Positions 23,078-35,245 are shown, counted from the stretch's first letter. The stretch: DNA of 64,000 bases from Eonycteris spelaea (GCA_003508835.1 PUFA01000068.1:3658001-3722000); one strand, 5' to 3'. Program-made: numbers and translations. The notes: generated by a model from the letters alone, not told the origin.

Positions 23078-23265
23078 ATAGCACAGTAGAAAAAATATAG
23101 GCCTTACAGGTAAAAAAAAATCAGGACTTGAATCTTAGGTTTGTTACTTCTTATCATCAACCTTGAGCAAATCACTTAACTTCTCCAAGGTTAATAATAC
23201 TAATGCTTAGTCTCTAATATATAGGAAGATAATAGTGCCTAATTCCTGTGGTTTACTTCAGTTAG
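23078..23265 (+). mobile_element. MIR SINE
   Basis: 'aggacttgaatcttaggttt', 'ttgagcaaatcacttaactt' and 'aggaagataatagtgcctaa' follow MIR order. Confidence 0.65.
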
Positions 23266-23830
23266 ATACTTTCATTCGCAGGTAGCAGAAATCCCAATGT
23301 ATGTCAACTGGTTTAAACAAGAAGGAAATGGATTGACTCACCTAACTAGACATCTGTTAGGGCAGGTTTCAGAGTTTGTTTTTTTTCAGTGAATCATGGA
23401 TGTCATCGGGAATCTAGGCTCTTTCTATCTCAAGCCCCTGTCACCCATAGTGTTGTCTTGTTCTAAGGCTTTTTCTCCTCATGATCTAGTGGGCTACCTG
23501 ACAGATAAAGGAGCTCTGTGCTTCCTTGTTCCATCCAACAGGAGAGAAAGGTTGCCTCCTGTCAGCTATTGAACAAATTCCACAGTCTTATTGAGCCAGC
23601 ATAGGTTTATATACCCATTTCTAACTGGTGGATTTGCTCAGGCCTAGAAAGGGAGATAAGATTACCAGGATTGATTTAGACTAATCAGAACTCAAATTAG
23701 ACCTGAGTTCAATTACCTGAGCACACTGATGCTATACCGTGGGGGTGGGGGTGGGGGTGGAGGGTGAGAATGGAATATATTTAGGGAGGAGCTTTTTATT
23801 TGAGCCTTACACATTCAAATTTAGATAAGT
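23266..23830. other. Unresolved ancient repeat
   Basis: 'atggattgactcacctaact', 'gaatcatggatgtcatcgg' and 'aactggtggatttgctcagg' resemble a widespread old mammalian repeat containing 'ttggctcacgtaactg'. I cannot assign the family. A G-rich microsatellite sits at 23740-23763. Confidence 0.3.
23740..23763. repeat. (GGGGGT)n, G-quadruplex-capable
   Basis: Four G runs of four to five on the plus strand, separated by single T or TG, satisfy the simple G-quadruplex pattern. Confidence 0.7.
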
Positions 23831-24549
23831 TTGAAGAATGGGAAAGGGCACATCAGGCAGAAATATAGAAGTTGAGGGGCTTTTCTTATGTATTGCACTA
23901 TGAATAAGGAAATTAGTTGCTATTCCATATGCTTATCTTAAGCTAGAATTAGAGCTGTCTTTTGTGTTGGAATGCTCATATTCCTTCCTGGATGTTTCTT
24001 CCATGAAGCTGAAATTACTGTTTCCCTCAACACCATTTCTCACTCACCAATTGAAAAACAATTTAACTTCTATCATTTTACAGATCTATGTGTGACAGAA
24101 TAATGATTGATTTCCCATGGTCAAAATATGGGTGAGTGCATATGACTGAATGGTACTGACCATCATCATTAGGTACACTTTGCTGCATCTGTATGTTACA
24201 GATTGTGAAACAGAAGAAATCAGTGGTAGCAAAGTGGTATGTTGTTGTAGCTTTAAAAAAATCCCTGTAAGCCAAATACTTCTACAAATTTGTCACTTGC
24301 ATATTTGACATAATAATCTTGAATTCAAATACAATTTGAGAATTTGGAATCACAATTTTAGTTGTTTTCTTACTGTAATATGAAAAGTCACTTTGAAATT
24401 GTCTTGCCACAGTCTGATAATTTGCTAGACTAGAGGTAAAAAGTAGATTTTGTGACATTTTTCAAATTTTCTAAAAGACAACCATTTCTCTTTTGAAAAT
24501 TGCTGCAGTTGATGTTATTTATTTCTCTTCATTTATGTTTTACTTCCAG
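23831..24549. other. Unassigned, apparently unique sequence
   Basis: No repeat family recognised. It would be intronic if the exon-like segment at 24550 is real; a pyrimidine-rich stretch (24515-24547) precedes that segment. Confidence 0.35.
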
Positions 24550-24703
24550 GAGAAAGTTGGATATAGGAAGTCTCAATCAGGGAGGGTTTTCTGCCTTAGA
24601 CCAAATTAGCGAACATATGGTTGATGGGGTTTCTGGGATGAATGATTTTTCAGGGTCCTTGAATTCTAATTTGGAAAACAGAACATTTCCTGAAACTAAT
24701 TAA
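24550..24703 (+). CDS. Exon-like segment ending in a stop, unknown gene
   Basis: A pyrimidine-rich tract ending 'tgttttacttccag' (acceptor AG at 24548-24549) precedes a frame open for 50 codons to TAA at 24701-24703. The first base completes a split codon. The residues read 'RKLDIGSLNQGGF' near the start and 'NSNLENRTFPETN' at the end, with a balanced S/N/G/D content unlike the F/L/Y/C-rich chance frames elsewhere in the window. No repeat was recognised over it. This fits the coding part of a last (or alternative last) exon. A weak ATTAAA lies near 24746 but there is no AATAAA soon after. I do not recognise the protein, and no donor-bearing upstream exon was found. Confidence 0.35.
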
Positions 24704-26394
24704 GCATTTATAACATAAATATCCCAGAATTACCAAATTAGTTAAATTAAAATTTATGATTAATTATAGGGTATATAACACTGTTTTTCTATAAGTTTGT
24801 CACAGCTTCTATTCATCTAAAGTTGATTCATCATTATTTTCCTTCTGTTCCCCACCTTGCCTTCAGTTCCTCTGTTGGTACCTTCTTCTTACAACGTCTC
24901 TGTTCTGTTTTTTTGTAGCCTCATAAATTACTCTTTCAAGTGTCTTGGCATCCATCTAAATGCTACTTTTCCTCTCTTCATTTCCAAGGTTTGTCTTTCT
25001 CATTTTATGCTTTCTGCTTTTATTTATTCTCATTTTTCCTTTACTTTAATTTTCTACAGATGCTCACTCTATGTACTACATTATATTCCTCATGTCATTT
25101 TTGTTTCTCATTGTTCCTTTTGTTTTATACTAATTCCTTTGACTTCTACTGTTTTTGTTTTGTTTTGTTTTGTGGTCTGAACAGTTCGTTTCTGTCAACT
25201 CGCTTTCTTTTATTTTCCTTCCTTTTCCCTTCTTTCTCTTCTCTCTTTCCAGTGGCATAACTTATCTCTGCCTTCCTAGCAGGTTCACTAACTATAAGTA
25301 GAGTTTGCTTTTGGAAGCAAACCTGCTTTGGTTTGTGTTCTTCAGTTTAAAACATCTCTCAGATGAAGCATGAGTGACAATGATGAGCATCAATCTGCTC
25401 TAAATAATTGGAGTTTGCTGTCTTTTATAATCACTGCCATTAAAGTATGGGCAAATCTGTTAACACAGACTCTTTTAAGCAGGGCTAGGAATCCCTCCCC
25501 TGTACTTTTATTAACACCTTGTATTAATGTTTAAAATAATGTTTACTACACCACACCATAATGTAACTGTTTATTTCATTGTGAGTTTCATGAGGGCTGA
25601 GGCTACATTTTCTGAAACATCTACATTTTCAGTATTTATCACAGTGCATTTTTTATGACAAACACTTTACTCATTTAACACATAAGCAGAGACATTGATG
25701 TACTGTTGTACATGTTTACACTACACAATCTTAGGGGACACCATTCATATTACACACACACACAATTTAAATTTGTGTATTATAGTTTTCTGGCAGGTGG
25801 TAGTAAAGTGTCTACTTATAAGAAAATTATTGTATTATGACAGTTTCCCAACAGATGAAAGTAAACTTCTTTGAGCAAGTCACCTTTTTCTAGTTGATTC
25901 AGAAGTTGATTCAGGGTTCCTGGGACCCTGATTTGTATTTAATTTGTATTTATTAATCTATTTCATGAGGATTGCATCTGGTTTATGTTGTTGAAGGCAG
26001 GTCTTTTACTTTGAAGTGAAATGTAGTGTATCTTCAATATAAAAAATGAGGTGCTGATTCTCATATTGGGAGAAAAATGCCTATTCCCCTTTGTTTCTTT
26101 TCATTTTTGGTTTCCTCTTCTTTATTTTCATTGACTTGCCAACTTCTTATTCCTGTCTAATGTATCAGCCAATATTACAGTAGTAATTTATTTGAGTGTA
26201 TACATCTCAATGTTGCTGAGAATGCAACGTGCTAACACCATACTATACCATAACCAAACTCACACTCATCCACATAAACATCCCTACTTAGGCTTAAATT
26301 GTATCTTTTAGTCTCCAAGATGGAATCCTGTTGCATTCCATTTCAGTTTTCTTCCAATTTAATATGCATTTAATTGAGCAGGAATAACAATGAA
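24704..26394. other. Unassigned; pyrimidine-rich and L2-like patches
   Basis: 24840-25260 is strongly pyrimidine-rich on the plus strand, which produces two long but low-complexity frames (106-107 codons, F/S/L-rich) that I do not regard as genes. 25490-25680 resembles an L2 3' end ('gtgagtttcatgagggctga', 'cagtatttatcacagtgcat'). A (CA)n of about 7 units lies near 25755. Confidence 0.35.
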
Positions 26395-26610
26395 CAACAT
26401 ATCTGGCAATAACAATGAATAACATTTATTGATTACTTTCTTTGTAGTAGGCACTGTTCTAAAGTTTCAGGTACTTTTATTGTTTCCATTTTGTAGATGA
26501 GAAAACCTTGGCACAGAGTTTAAAGAATTTGTTTAAGGTCAGATAACTGGTAGAACCAGAGTTCAAGCCCAGCAAGACGTATTTTTCTATAAAATATACA
26601 TACTGTCTCC
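26395..26610 (-). mobile_element. MIR SINE
   Basis: 'gaataacatttattgattac', 'gtaggcactgttctaaagt', 'tttgtagatgagaaaacctt' and 'accagagttcaagcccagc' follow MIR reverse order. Confidence 0.75.
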
Positions 26611-26814
26611 CACTAGAATTATTCTTAATAACCTTGATCAGAATTGTGGAAAGCACTTTCAAGATTCTTTAGCATATAAAAAGGACTGAAGGACTGTACT
26701 CCGGTGGTTAAAACCCTTCCCTTCCAAGATCTATCTAACTCCTTCTATGTAGTTTCTCTTCTATATCCATTTATCTTCTTTCTTCAATGCAACACTTAGA
26801 CTAATAAAACTAAC

Positions 26815-26965
26815 AAACATTTATATGACTCATTCCTAACCAGACTTTTCAGATATTATCTTAGTGTTCACAACTACCCTGACTTAGATGTTTTTATATT
26901 CCCCATTTTAGGGAGGGAAAAGTGCTCAAGGTGACACAACTAAAGCGGCCCTGGAAGCACTTGTG
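26815..26965 (-). mobile_element. MIR SINE fragment
   Basis: 'gatattatcttagtgttcac', 'ccccattttagggaggga' and 'caaggtgacacaactaaag' follow minus-strand MIR order. Confidence 0.6.
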
Positions 26966-27019
26966 CCCACGTAGTATGGGTGAAGGCTCTGTGTGTTTCA
27001 GCTTTGTATTATGTGTGGA

Positions 27020-27400
27020 CCCGATTCTGTGCAAACCAGGACTCTGAAGACCTAGAATCTTATTTTTTATCTGGCTGTATGATCTTGGACTAATTACTTT
27101 ATATCCTAGTTTCCTCACCTGTAAAATAAAGAGTTTGATTTAGATAATATCTGTATTTAAGAGCAGTCTCTGGTTAGGAAAAAGTTGTGAAAACTGGACA
27201 TCCATAATCCAAGCTCTCTTGACCAATAACTGGTGGTACAACTTTGAGCAATCTATTCAGTTTCTCAAAGATTCAATGTTCTTTGTAAAATGGAAATAAT
27301 AATCCCTACTCCTCACTAAATCGTTATAAGATCTCTGTAAGAAAACAGATAAGATGCTGTTAAAGATTTCTATAAATATTTGACATTATAGTCTATACCA
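27020..27400 (+). mobile_element. Two adjacent MIR SINEs
   Basis: 27020-27165 ('tggactaattactttatatc', 'gtttcctcacctgtaaaata') and 27195-27400 ('gagcaatctattcagtttct', 'gtaaaatggaaataataatc') both read as plus-strand MIR. Confidence 0.6.
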
Positions 27401-27529
27401 GGCATCTTATTACATAAGTAACATAGTTGTCACAGAATCTTAAAAATGAGAGGTGCACGACAAAGAATAAATTTTTATCGTTCAGAAGCAATGATTAATA
27501 TTTTGTGCTATATATTGCTAGTCTTTTTT

Positions 27530-28000
27530 CTCTTGCGGGTACACAGCAGTTGCTGTCAGCATCATACCCATATCTTCATTTCAGACTGTTTCATTTTGCT
27601 CAAGATTTCCAACTGCCAGTGTGTGCTGCTGTGTCTGTGGGCTTTTCAAGAGCCACAGAGGCTATTCTCATAAAAGACAGGGACAGGTTGGAAGTGCCTG
27701 GAAATTAACACCTCCTAGGAGTGGCCTTTAAACCATGACTGACTTGACTTGGAGCATAAATATTATTCCATCTCCCTTGCAACTTGGGTGGGACAAATCT
27801 GTATTCCAGTCTATTTGCCAGCATTTCCCTGTGTGATTAAGCTCCTGTTGTCTACTGGTTTGGTAACTTACTTGCTATTGATCATCTTTCCTTGCCCGTG
27901 TCACTTCCCTACTCCTCTGATGTTTCTGGATGTCCCTAAAAAATTGCTTCTGTCTCCTGGTCTTCTGAAGAAAACCCAAAGTTATACCAGATAGAATGGA
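27530..28000 (+). other. Unresolved LTR-like ancient repeat
   Basis: Text such as 'cagcagttgctgtcagcat', 'aggagtggcctttaaacca' and 'acttgggtgggacaaatctg' gives the impression of an old mammalian LTR-like repeat. Open frames (67-81 codons) overlap in several phases, as expected for non-coding sequence. The family is not resolved. Confidence 0.3.
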
Positions 28001-28049
28001 GTCTGACACTTAGTAGTTATTCATTATATATTTTTTCTTTTTTAATTCT

Positions 28050-28150
28050 TATTTTACAGAGGAGGAAGTCAAGACTTGGGTGTGTAGTTGAGCCAGGATT
28101 TGAACCCACAGCTTTGACTCCAGAGCCTGAGATTTAACCGTTATTCTTTA
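28050..28150 (-). mobile_element. MIR core fragment
   Basis: 'gccaggatttgaacccaca' and 'ctccagagcctgagattta' are the MIR 5' region in reverse. Confidence 0.6.
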
Positions 28151-28204
28151 AGAATGGATAGCAATTCTGATGTTTCCAGGAATATACTCATAAAAAGAGC
28201 CTTC

Positions 28205-28830
28205 TAACTATTCCTATTCTATTGATTCTACCACTTACCTTTAAGCATGTAGGTTAGGTATTGTTACTTCTTTGCAAAAAATTTTGTGAAAGTGCTTCAT
28301 TTACTTATGATTAAAGCCAGAGTTGATGTAATGACCTACAAGATCATACATAATTTGGCCTCCTTACCTCTACTATGTTTTTGACTTCATTTACTATGAA
28401 TTTTCCCTCTCTTTGGTCCAAGCATACTAGCCTCTTGGCTTTCCCTACAGGTTGCTAAGAATACTCTTGCCTCAGGACCTTTGCACTGGCTGTTCTGGTC
28501 TTATCCTGTTATATACATGGTTCATCCACTACCTCCTTTAGGTTTCTGCTTCGATGTTACCTGCTTAGTGAGGCCTTCCCTCTCAATATTATTTAAAAAT
28601 ATTTTCCCCTGTGCTGGTCTCCTGTATTCTTCATTACCCCTTCCTTGCTTTATTTTTCTTCACTGCAATTAGCATCATCTGATATGCTATATATTTCATT
28701 TAAAAAATTGTTTGTTGGACCAGAGTATAAACTCTACAAGAGCATTATTGTTCACCTTTTTATGTTTCTAATGTCCAGAACAGGGGCCTCAATAAATATT
28801 TGTTAAATAATGAATGAATAAAATTCATGT
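28205..28830 (+). mobile_element. L2 LINE 3' end
   Basis: A good plus-strand L2: 'tgacctacaagatcataca', 'ggacctttgcactggctgtt', 'ttagtgaggccttccctctc', 'cagaacaggggcctcaataa' and the end 'gaatgaataaa'. The open frame at 28481-28672 is L2 sequence. Confidence 0.85.
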
Positions 28831-29689
28831 TGATTAGTTTTATTACTGAATGCCAGAGGAGGAGAGATTTCCTATCAAACAGTTTTTCTAAATTTCAGCA
28901 TTTCTTTGCTGACCCTCATAGTGTCTTTATGTTTTAGCCATTAAAGTTGTAATTGGATTTTCTCTCTCTGCGACATGATGACACATCACAGCAGCTGCTT
29001 GGACTTAAGAGAATTCGGATTTGATAGGCTGTTCAGTGCTGTGGAGTGTGCATTCAGTCTTCTAATTTGTTTTAGGTCTTAAGAATTCCTTTGAGAATTT
29101 CTTCCACTCCCCTAGAATGCTGACTCTTAGATTCTCTCATGTGGCTTGACTATTTTCTCAGTGATGTTTATCTCAACTTACACAGACACATTAGTTTTTT
29201 TTTTCTTTTTTCTTTTTTTTCTCCTGCTGTCTCTGTCAGATAGGATTTATTACACTTCAGTCTGGTTTCTCATACCCTAACTGTTGCGAGTATTTGGATA
29301 TAATTGTCTAGTGGTCTCATGAATAAGTTTTCCATTCAGAATCTGAGGTTTGATACTCATCAATCTACCCTCTCTATATGCATTGTGTAACTCTATAATT
29401 GAAGAATAAATTGTATGAAAAATCTATACTGCCTGTGACCTATGAAGTACAATTTATTGTGCTGGTTAGATGATAACTGTTGACATAAAAGTAATATATT
29501 CAATTTAGCTTTTTTCCCCCCATGAAAATGAAACACATTTAAATTATTTAGATCAATACTGTGGCAGTACCTCTTGATAATCTAACTTCAAATCACAACT
29601 TCAGATCCATCTCCATGAGGCTTTCTCTGATTCACTTCACATAATTTTCAATCTGATGGTGCAATTTTGGACTAGGTCTTTTCCTTTCA
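28831..29689. other. Unassigned non-coding stretch
   Basis: No gene or clear repeat. A T/C run lies at 29192-29221. Confidence 0.35.
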
Positions 29690-29970
29690 TTCCTGTTTAT
29701 AGTTATCCTAATTTATGGGTTTAGTATTGTGGAGTGGTGAAAGGCATGAGCTATAGATTCTGATAAATTGTTTTTTAACCCATTGCTGTCAGTGATTAGC
29801 TCTGTAACCTTGAGGAAGATATTTAACCCAAGTCTGTTTTCTTATCTCTAAAATGAGAATAATAATAATTCCTACTTCATTGAGCTATTATGGAGATTAG
29901 TAACATAGTGTATATGAAATACTTGCACAGTGTCTTGCAGATGTAAGAATTCAGTGCATATTAATTGTTT
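29690..29970 (+). mobile_element. MIR SINE
   Basis: 'gtattgtggagtggtgaaag', 'gtgattagctctgtaacctt', 'ttcttatctctaaaatgaga' and 'gcacagtgtcttgcagatg' follow MIR order. Confidence 0.75.
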
Positions 29971-30239
29971 TCAAAATACACACAAAATTCATGTTTGTGC
30001 TGATTAGAAGTGATCTGCATGCTCTCCTCCTTCATTTTCCATGTAAACTTTAATTTTCTCCCATGTTCTTTAGTCATTTTTTAGGTCTCTAGCTATTATT
30101 AGAAAAAATTATTAAATAGTTCACAGAGGACAAAATCTTATGCATAAGGACTTCTTGACCATGCTGCACATATTTGCTTATTAGCTGCTCGTTTCTCAGA
30201 GACTATATCTCTTCTTTATATAAGTTAGACTTATTGAGC

Positions 30240-30335
30240 CACAGAATGTTAGGGCATTCTATTTAAATCACCCATTTTACAAAAGGATAAGTTAAAATAG
30301 AGCGTGCAAGTGGCAGAGCTGAGACAGAACAATTT
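30240..30335 (-). mobile_element. MIR fragment
   Basis: 'cccattttacaaaaggataa' and 'caagtggcagagctgagaca' are a minus-strand MIR core. The surrounding 29971-31190 sequence is otherwise unassigned. Confidence 0.5.
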
Positions 30336-31194
30336 TCATAATGCTTGAGGTTGTCAAACCATGTTACCTGTCTTTCTGATTACTCTGGAAATGCTCAGTC
30401 GTCCATCAAATAAAATGCCATTCAGTGACTTAAAAAAATTATATTAATTATTGTTTTCCTTCCTCCAGTACTTTTCTTCACCCAGGAGAAAATGATAATT
30501 TCTATGGAATTTTGAAGGATTTTCTAGTACCCTCTGTTGGAGGATGCCTTTATACTCTCAATATGGTTAATTTGGGTGTAGGACCTATGTAAGAAGAATT
30601 GTTTTCCTTTGTATAGCCTCTTAGACACACCTCAATTGCTGTGTAATACTCGCAGATAGAACATGTAAAGTGAACATTTTGAGGATTAAGGAATCTTTTG
30701 CTGGAAAGAGCAAAAGATGCCTAAATGCCATCATTCAAATTCTAATATCTGTGTGAGATCAAATTTGCTGGTACTAATGCTCTCTATCTCTTGAGTGTCT
30801 CTCCTCTTTTGGTTTCATTTTATATACTTTTTCTTATTTCACTTTTAAATAGATGCCATCCTTTGTTCTCCTCACATCCCGTGATTTTATCTATTGCAGT
30901 ACCTGTGCAACACTTTAGCAAGCGTCTCTCCATTTGTCTATAAACCCTATAACCTGGCAGTCCTTGTGCAGCAATTCTATCATATTAATCTTTATTTCCT
31001 CACTCTCTGGCACAATGATTGGTTCATAAAATATAATCAATAATAATGGAATAATTGAAATCGTTGGGCAATTTGGAATAAATACATTCTTAGTTCTTGT
31101 CTTTCTCCTTTAATGTCTATAGCTCTTTTAATCCATTTGGTATTAGAGTTTCCAGGACCTTCATTTTTAGTCTTCTTCTGAATGCATGTCTGTG

Positions 31195-32195
31195 CAACTC
31201 TCCGTGAGTCACCTTGTTTTCTCCTATCTTATGCCCATGTATGCCAACAACTCTCAGATAGTGATCTGTAATACTAATCTGTCACTTGAGCTCAAACTTG
31301 TCTTTCTATCTTCTAAGTATCTTCACCTGGTTCCTACCCTGCTCCCTAATCTGGGGTAAATTAGGCTCTTCAGAACTTCCCCTTTTGTAAAACAATTCAA
31401 GCTGTACTGCAGTTTCTTTCATCTCCGGAATTCTATAAGCATCTGTAAGAACTTCCAGTTTAAAACATGCTAGTTAGAGGCTTGGAGCTTTGTATGATTC
31501 TTCTCCCCCATCGCCCATCACATCTCACAACGCAGCAGATCCTGTTACTTTTTCTTCAGTAACATCTTCTCCATTTACCTCTGGCCGTCTCCACCGCGAA
31601 TGTCTTGTTTCAGGCCTCCACCTTCTTTTGCCTGGTATATTGCAATGGCTTACCACATGTAGTCTTTTTGCCACCAGCTTCTTCCTACGGCAATCTCTAT
31701 GCCACATGTCTACCTGAGACATCTTCCCCCCCCAAAACAAATAGGCTCATGCCATCATCCTGCTGAAAGACCTCTTGTAGGTTTTCATTCTCTCCTTTCA
31801 CAACCTGTTATTCACCTACTTCTCTAGTTGCATTTCCCATATATTCCAAACACAAACTCGAGTTTCTTGTCTTAGTCAACTGCACTCTTCACCAAAAGCC
31901 AGGTCCTTTTATGATTTGTGCCTTTACCCTTGCCTACTTATCTGCTGGTTATATTCTTCTGGACTGTTTTTTTTTGTTTGTTTTTTTTTTGTTTTTGCCT
32001 GACTTAAATGTTGCTTCTTCTATGGAGCCTTTCCTAAATATCCTAGCACTTTGTTATTTATTAACACCTTTTTCCATTTATGTTTAAGTCTCTATCTCAC
32101 TAGATTGTGAGACTGGGAAACGTCTTATTCTATTCTTGAATGCCTGGGCCTTATTCCGTAATTCACTGCTCGGTAAATGTATATTGAATTAATAA
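31195..32195 (+). mobile_element. L2 LINE, about 1 kb
   Basis: The left part 'tatgccaacaactctcagat' corresponds to the RT C-terminal region. It continues through 'gcctggtatattgcaatggc', 'catcatcctgctgaaagac', 'tgttgcttcttctatggagc' and 'ctagattgtgagactggga' to the 3' end 'ctcggtaaatgtatattgaa'. T/G-rich slippage lies at 31968-31998 and a C run at 31726-31733. Frames of 71-75 codons on both strands here are not genes. Confidence 0.75.
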
Positions 32196-33305
32196 TAACT
32201 GAATGTTGCTACACTTTTGTCAGCTTCTTGAGAATTTAACAATTATTTTAACAATCTTTCATGCTAACCAAGAGATGGTCACATATTTCACCATGCTTTG
32301 GCAAGGTCAGAGCCTGACATCTGTTGTGTGGCACAGACATCAGTGTTAACTTTTGCTGTCACTCACCTGCTGTGAGTTGCATTAGTTCCCAAAGCTTCAC
32401 TCTTTTCATCTCCAGTTGGCTACTGCCGTGCTCACTGGTTCGTAAAGAATTTTAGATGAATTAATGCTTTGTTATCAACTTGGTTTATTTGTTTTAAAAC
32501 TATCTTCAAGTATACAAAATTTACAGTTTTCTGAATGTTTAAGCAAAAGATAAAAGGAAATGAAAGGCCGGGCAAACAATCTGTCTTGTGCTGATATATA
32601 GAATTGTTTCTAGAATTTCCCTTTTTTTTTTTTTCCCTACAATCAGGATTTATATTCATTATTTTAAACCAACTGAACTCAGAGTAATATGTTTCCCCTT
32701 TAAATATTATTGGCTTTACAGAAAGTAAGAGGATGCCCTTTTGCACATGGTGGTGAGAAATTAGCCAGTATTCATGATTCACTGTTGAGGTCATAAGCAA
32801 AATAATTGGCTTCCTGACAGCTACTGCAGTTGCACTGTTCACCATCCACAGCTGCCTTGGCAGCTGACAAAACTTGGGTTCATACAGTGGCCCTTCCTCA
32901 AAAACTTGCTCAGAAAATATTACCCATTGAGTACCAATTGGGAGCCCACTAGTAGTAATTATATTTAAATGAGAAAACTAAACCTAACACTTACTGATTT
33001 TTTCAGAAAAGTTGAGAACTCCCCCTAGTCCAAAGTATCACCCTATTTTCAAGCTACTTAATTTTGAGGCAAAATGGACCAAATACCATCTTATATTTTC
33101 CTTATTGAAATAACTTTTAAATGAAGACAATTAATAAAATGCTATGAAATAGATTTTGAAGTAATAAAATATGTTTTATTAAGACAGGATAGTCTTAATC
33201 TTAATTTTCATTTTTGCTTAGTTTTTGGTTACTTTTCTGTTTCTTGACCTGTCTCTTTCTTTCCCTACTTTCTTTTAAACCCAGTTCCTCCTGCTCTCCT
33301 TTCTT
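32196..33305. other. Unassigned stretch with the longest open frame (minus strand)
   Basis: A 137-codon frame (32845-32432, minus strand) is the longest in the window. It crosses a T12 run that encodes a lysine block, shows no domain or codon bias, and is followed by no clear poly(A) signal. I treat it as chance. No repeat was recognised, so the DNA may be unique or conserved non-coding sequence. Confidence 0.3.
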
Positions 33306-33309
33306 TTCT

Positions 33310-33520
33310 CTTTTATACAAATTTATAAGCATCTTCTTCATGCCAGTCACAGTGTTGGAAACTGTAATAGTTACAGGATAAATAAAAAGATAAGTTCCCT
33401 CCTTTTAAATGATCTAATAATTTAATGACGAAAAGGAGAAATGCATACACATCATGCAGGAGAGTGAACAAAGTGGAGACCAAGGTGTTAGGGAGAATTT
33501 TAAATGTGGGCTGAGTCTGA
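33310..33520 (-). mobile_element. L2-like 3' remnant
   Basis: 'cttcttcatgccagtcacag' to 'ataagttccctccttttaaa' resembles a decayed minus-strand L2 3' end. Confidence 0.35.
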
Positions 33521-34086
33521 AACTCTTCCAACATCTATATTTCAAACTAAATCAGTGGTGTAGAGGTACTGCTAAAATTTACTATTTTTTTTTTTAAAGA
33601 TGAAGGTAAGCTTACCTTATTTCAATAGAAGATATAACTTTCTGAAAACTAAGCTGAGTAGCATTGGATGAGTAACATAATAAAGAAGATGGAAGTATGA
33701 AAATAGAATTTTGAAAATTACAGGCCCAGGGATATTGTAGAAAACATTTCTAGTATAGTTTGTAATTTGGATTAAATAACCTTTACATATTCTTATGTCT
33801 CTCTTATTTTATGATTTATAATTCAGAAAAGTTAAAACGTAAAGTGATTGTAATTTTTGTTCTAATTCTTCTGCAATTCCACATTGCCTCCAATAAACAT
33901 CCAGGTTAGTGGATCACAGAATTTAAAAAGTGAAATTGTCAATAATCAACTAAATTTCTGTTTGTTTCTCAAGGAAAACACACGTTTAAAGGATTCTCAA
34001 TTAAAAAGTTTTTCCTTGGGGGGGTGAACTCTGGCATCTCAGAGCAGATTAGTACTAAACGGTGATGCATATGTCACTTTTCATAG
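33521..34086. other. Unassigned non-coding stretch
   Basis: No gene or clear repeat. Confidence 0.35.
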
Positions 34087-34123
34087 ACTGTGGATGGAAT
34101 AAAGGGGAACTATTATCTTCGAG
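34087..34123 (+). other. Possible 37-nt micro-exon
   Basis: 'tgtcacttttcatag' ends at an AG (34085-34086) and 'cgag/gtgagt' is a near-consensus donor (GT at 34124-34125). In phase 0 the 37 nt encode 'TVDGIKGNYYLR' plus one base, with no stop. The phase does not join in frame to the exon candidate at 40649. This may be a chance pair of splice-like sites. Confidence 0.2.
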
Positions 34124-34988
34124 GTGAGTTACTAGTTCTTTTAGAGGGATTTGAAAATTTGCTGGTTCTTAGGATCATCCTGAGGACTTCAGTTCTTTCT
34201 CCCCGGCTGTTCAGAGCACCTGTTGTTTCTGTGATTCTCTTTTTTTTTGTGTGTGTGTGGGGGGCCTCTTTCAAAAAATCTCCTCTGGCCTCAGTCATGG
34301 TGGTGATGATGGGGATAGTTTTTTAAAAATTATCAGTTTTATAGCCTTAGCAGAACATATGTAAGTGGGATTTTTAGGAAGAGTGTCCTGATGTGAGCAG
34401 GTTAAAATATTATTATGTGTTTTCATCTTGGTTGGATCTCCTGTGAGGAATCCAGATCACTTTTGAATTTCTGATGTTCATCATTAGATTAGAAGTTCCC
34501 CATCTACAAGTTTGCTCTAAAGGAATTCATTTGTATTTTTGCATTCTGATTCTCTTTTCTATTTATTCACTCTTATACGGAGCTTTATAAAATTTGAGAG
34601 GAAATATCTCCTCCACCTGCTTTGTATGAAACCCTTTCAGCTGTACCTTCTGCAGACCAGCAAAGAGATGATTGTGGAGCACAATGGTGTGCTTTAGCCT
34701 GGGCCACAGCCCTCATCCCTTATCTTCAATTTAAGGACATCCTGAGCTTCTATAAAATAACTATCAGGCTCTGCTGCTTAAATATTGTTTAAGAGCCACT
34801 GACTCAGATTCGTATTTATTTCTTACAGTCCCTGTATAAAACAGTTTTGTTGTGCTTGTTTTTACAAATGCAAAAATTGAAACTCAAACTTAGTCATTAA
34901 GTTACTTATCAAATCGGAAAGCTAGAGTTGTAGAACTGTCACAAATGTGTCGACCCCAAAGAACAGGTTCTACTCATTAAGCCATAAT
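34124..34988. other. Unassigned non-coding stretch
   Basis: Contains a T9-(GT)6-G run at 34239-34265 and no recognised gene or repeat. Confidence 0.35.
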
Positions 34989-35018
34989 TGGGGGGGTGGG
35001 GTGGGGTGGGGTAGGGCA
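34989..35018. repeat. G-rich tract, G-quadruplex-capable
   Basis: A (GGGGT)n-like stretch: five G runs of three to seven separated by T or TA on the plus strand. Confidence 0.75.
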
Positions 35019-35044
35019 CAGGGGAAAAGAGTGTGAAAAGGAAG

Positions 35045-35245
35045 AAAACCTACATTTATTGAGCTCCTACCATGTGCTAGGAACTTAACATTTTTTTGTA
35101 TCATTTAATCCTCATAGTAATCCTAATGCCTAAATATTATAATTTTCATTTTATAAATGAGGAAATTGGGATTAAGATTCAATTTACCTCAACATGATTT
35201 CTGAATGGGAGCTGAAATGTGAATTAAGTCTGAATCTAAAGCTCA
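35045..35245 (-). mobile_element. MIR SINE
   Basis: 'catttattgagctcctacca', 'catttaatcctcatagtaat' and 'tttataaatgaggaaattgg' follow MIR reverse order. Confidence 0.75.

Noticed and set aside
24857..25260. 106- and 107-codon plus-strand frames
   Set aside because: They come from a pyrimidine-rich stretch, so stops are rare. The products are F/S/L-rich low-complexity text with no matching motif.
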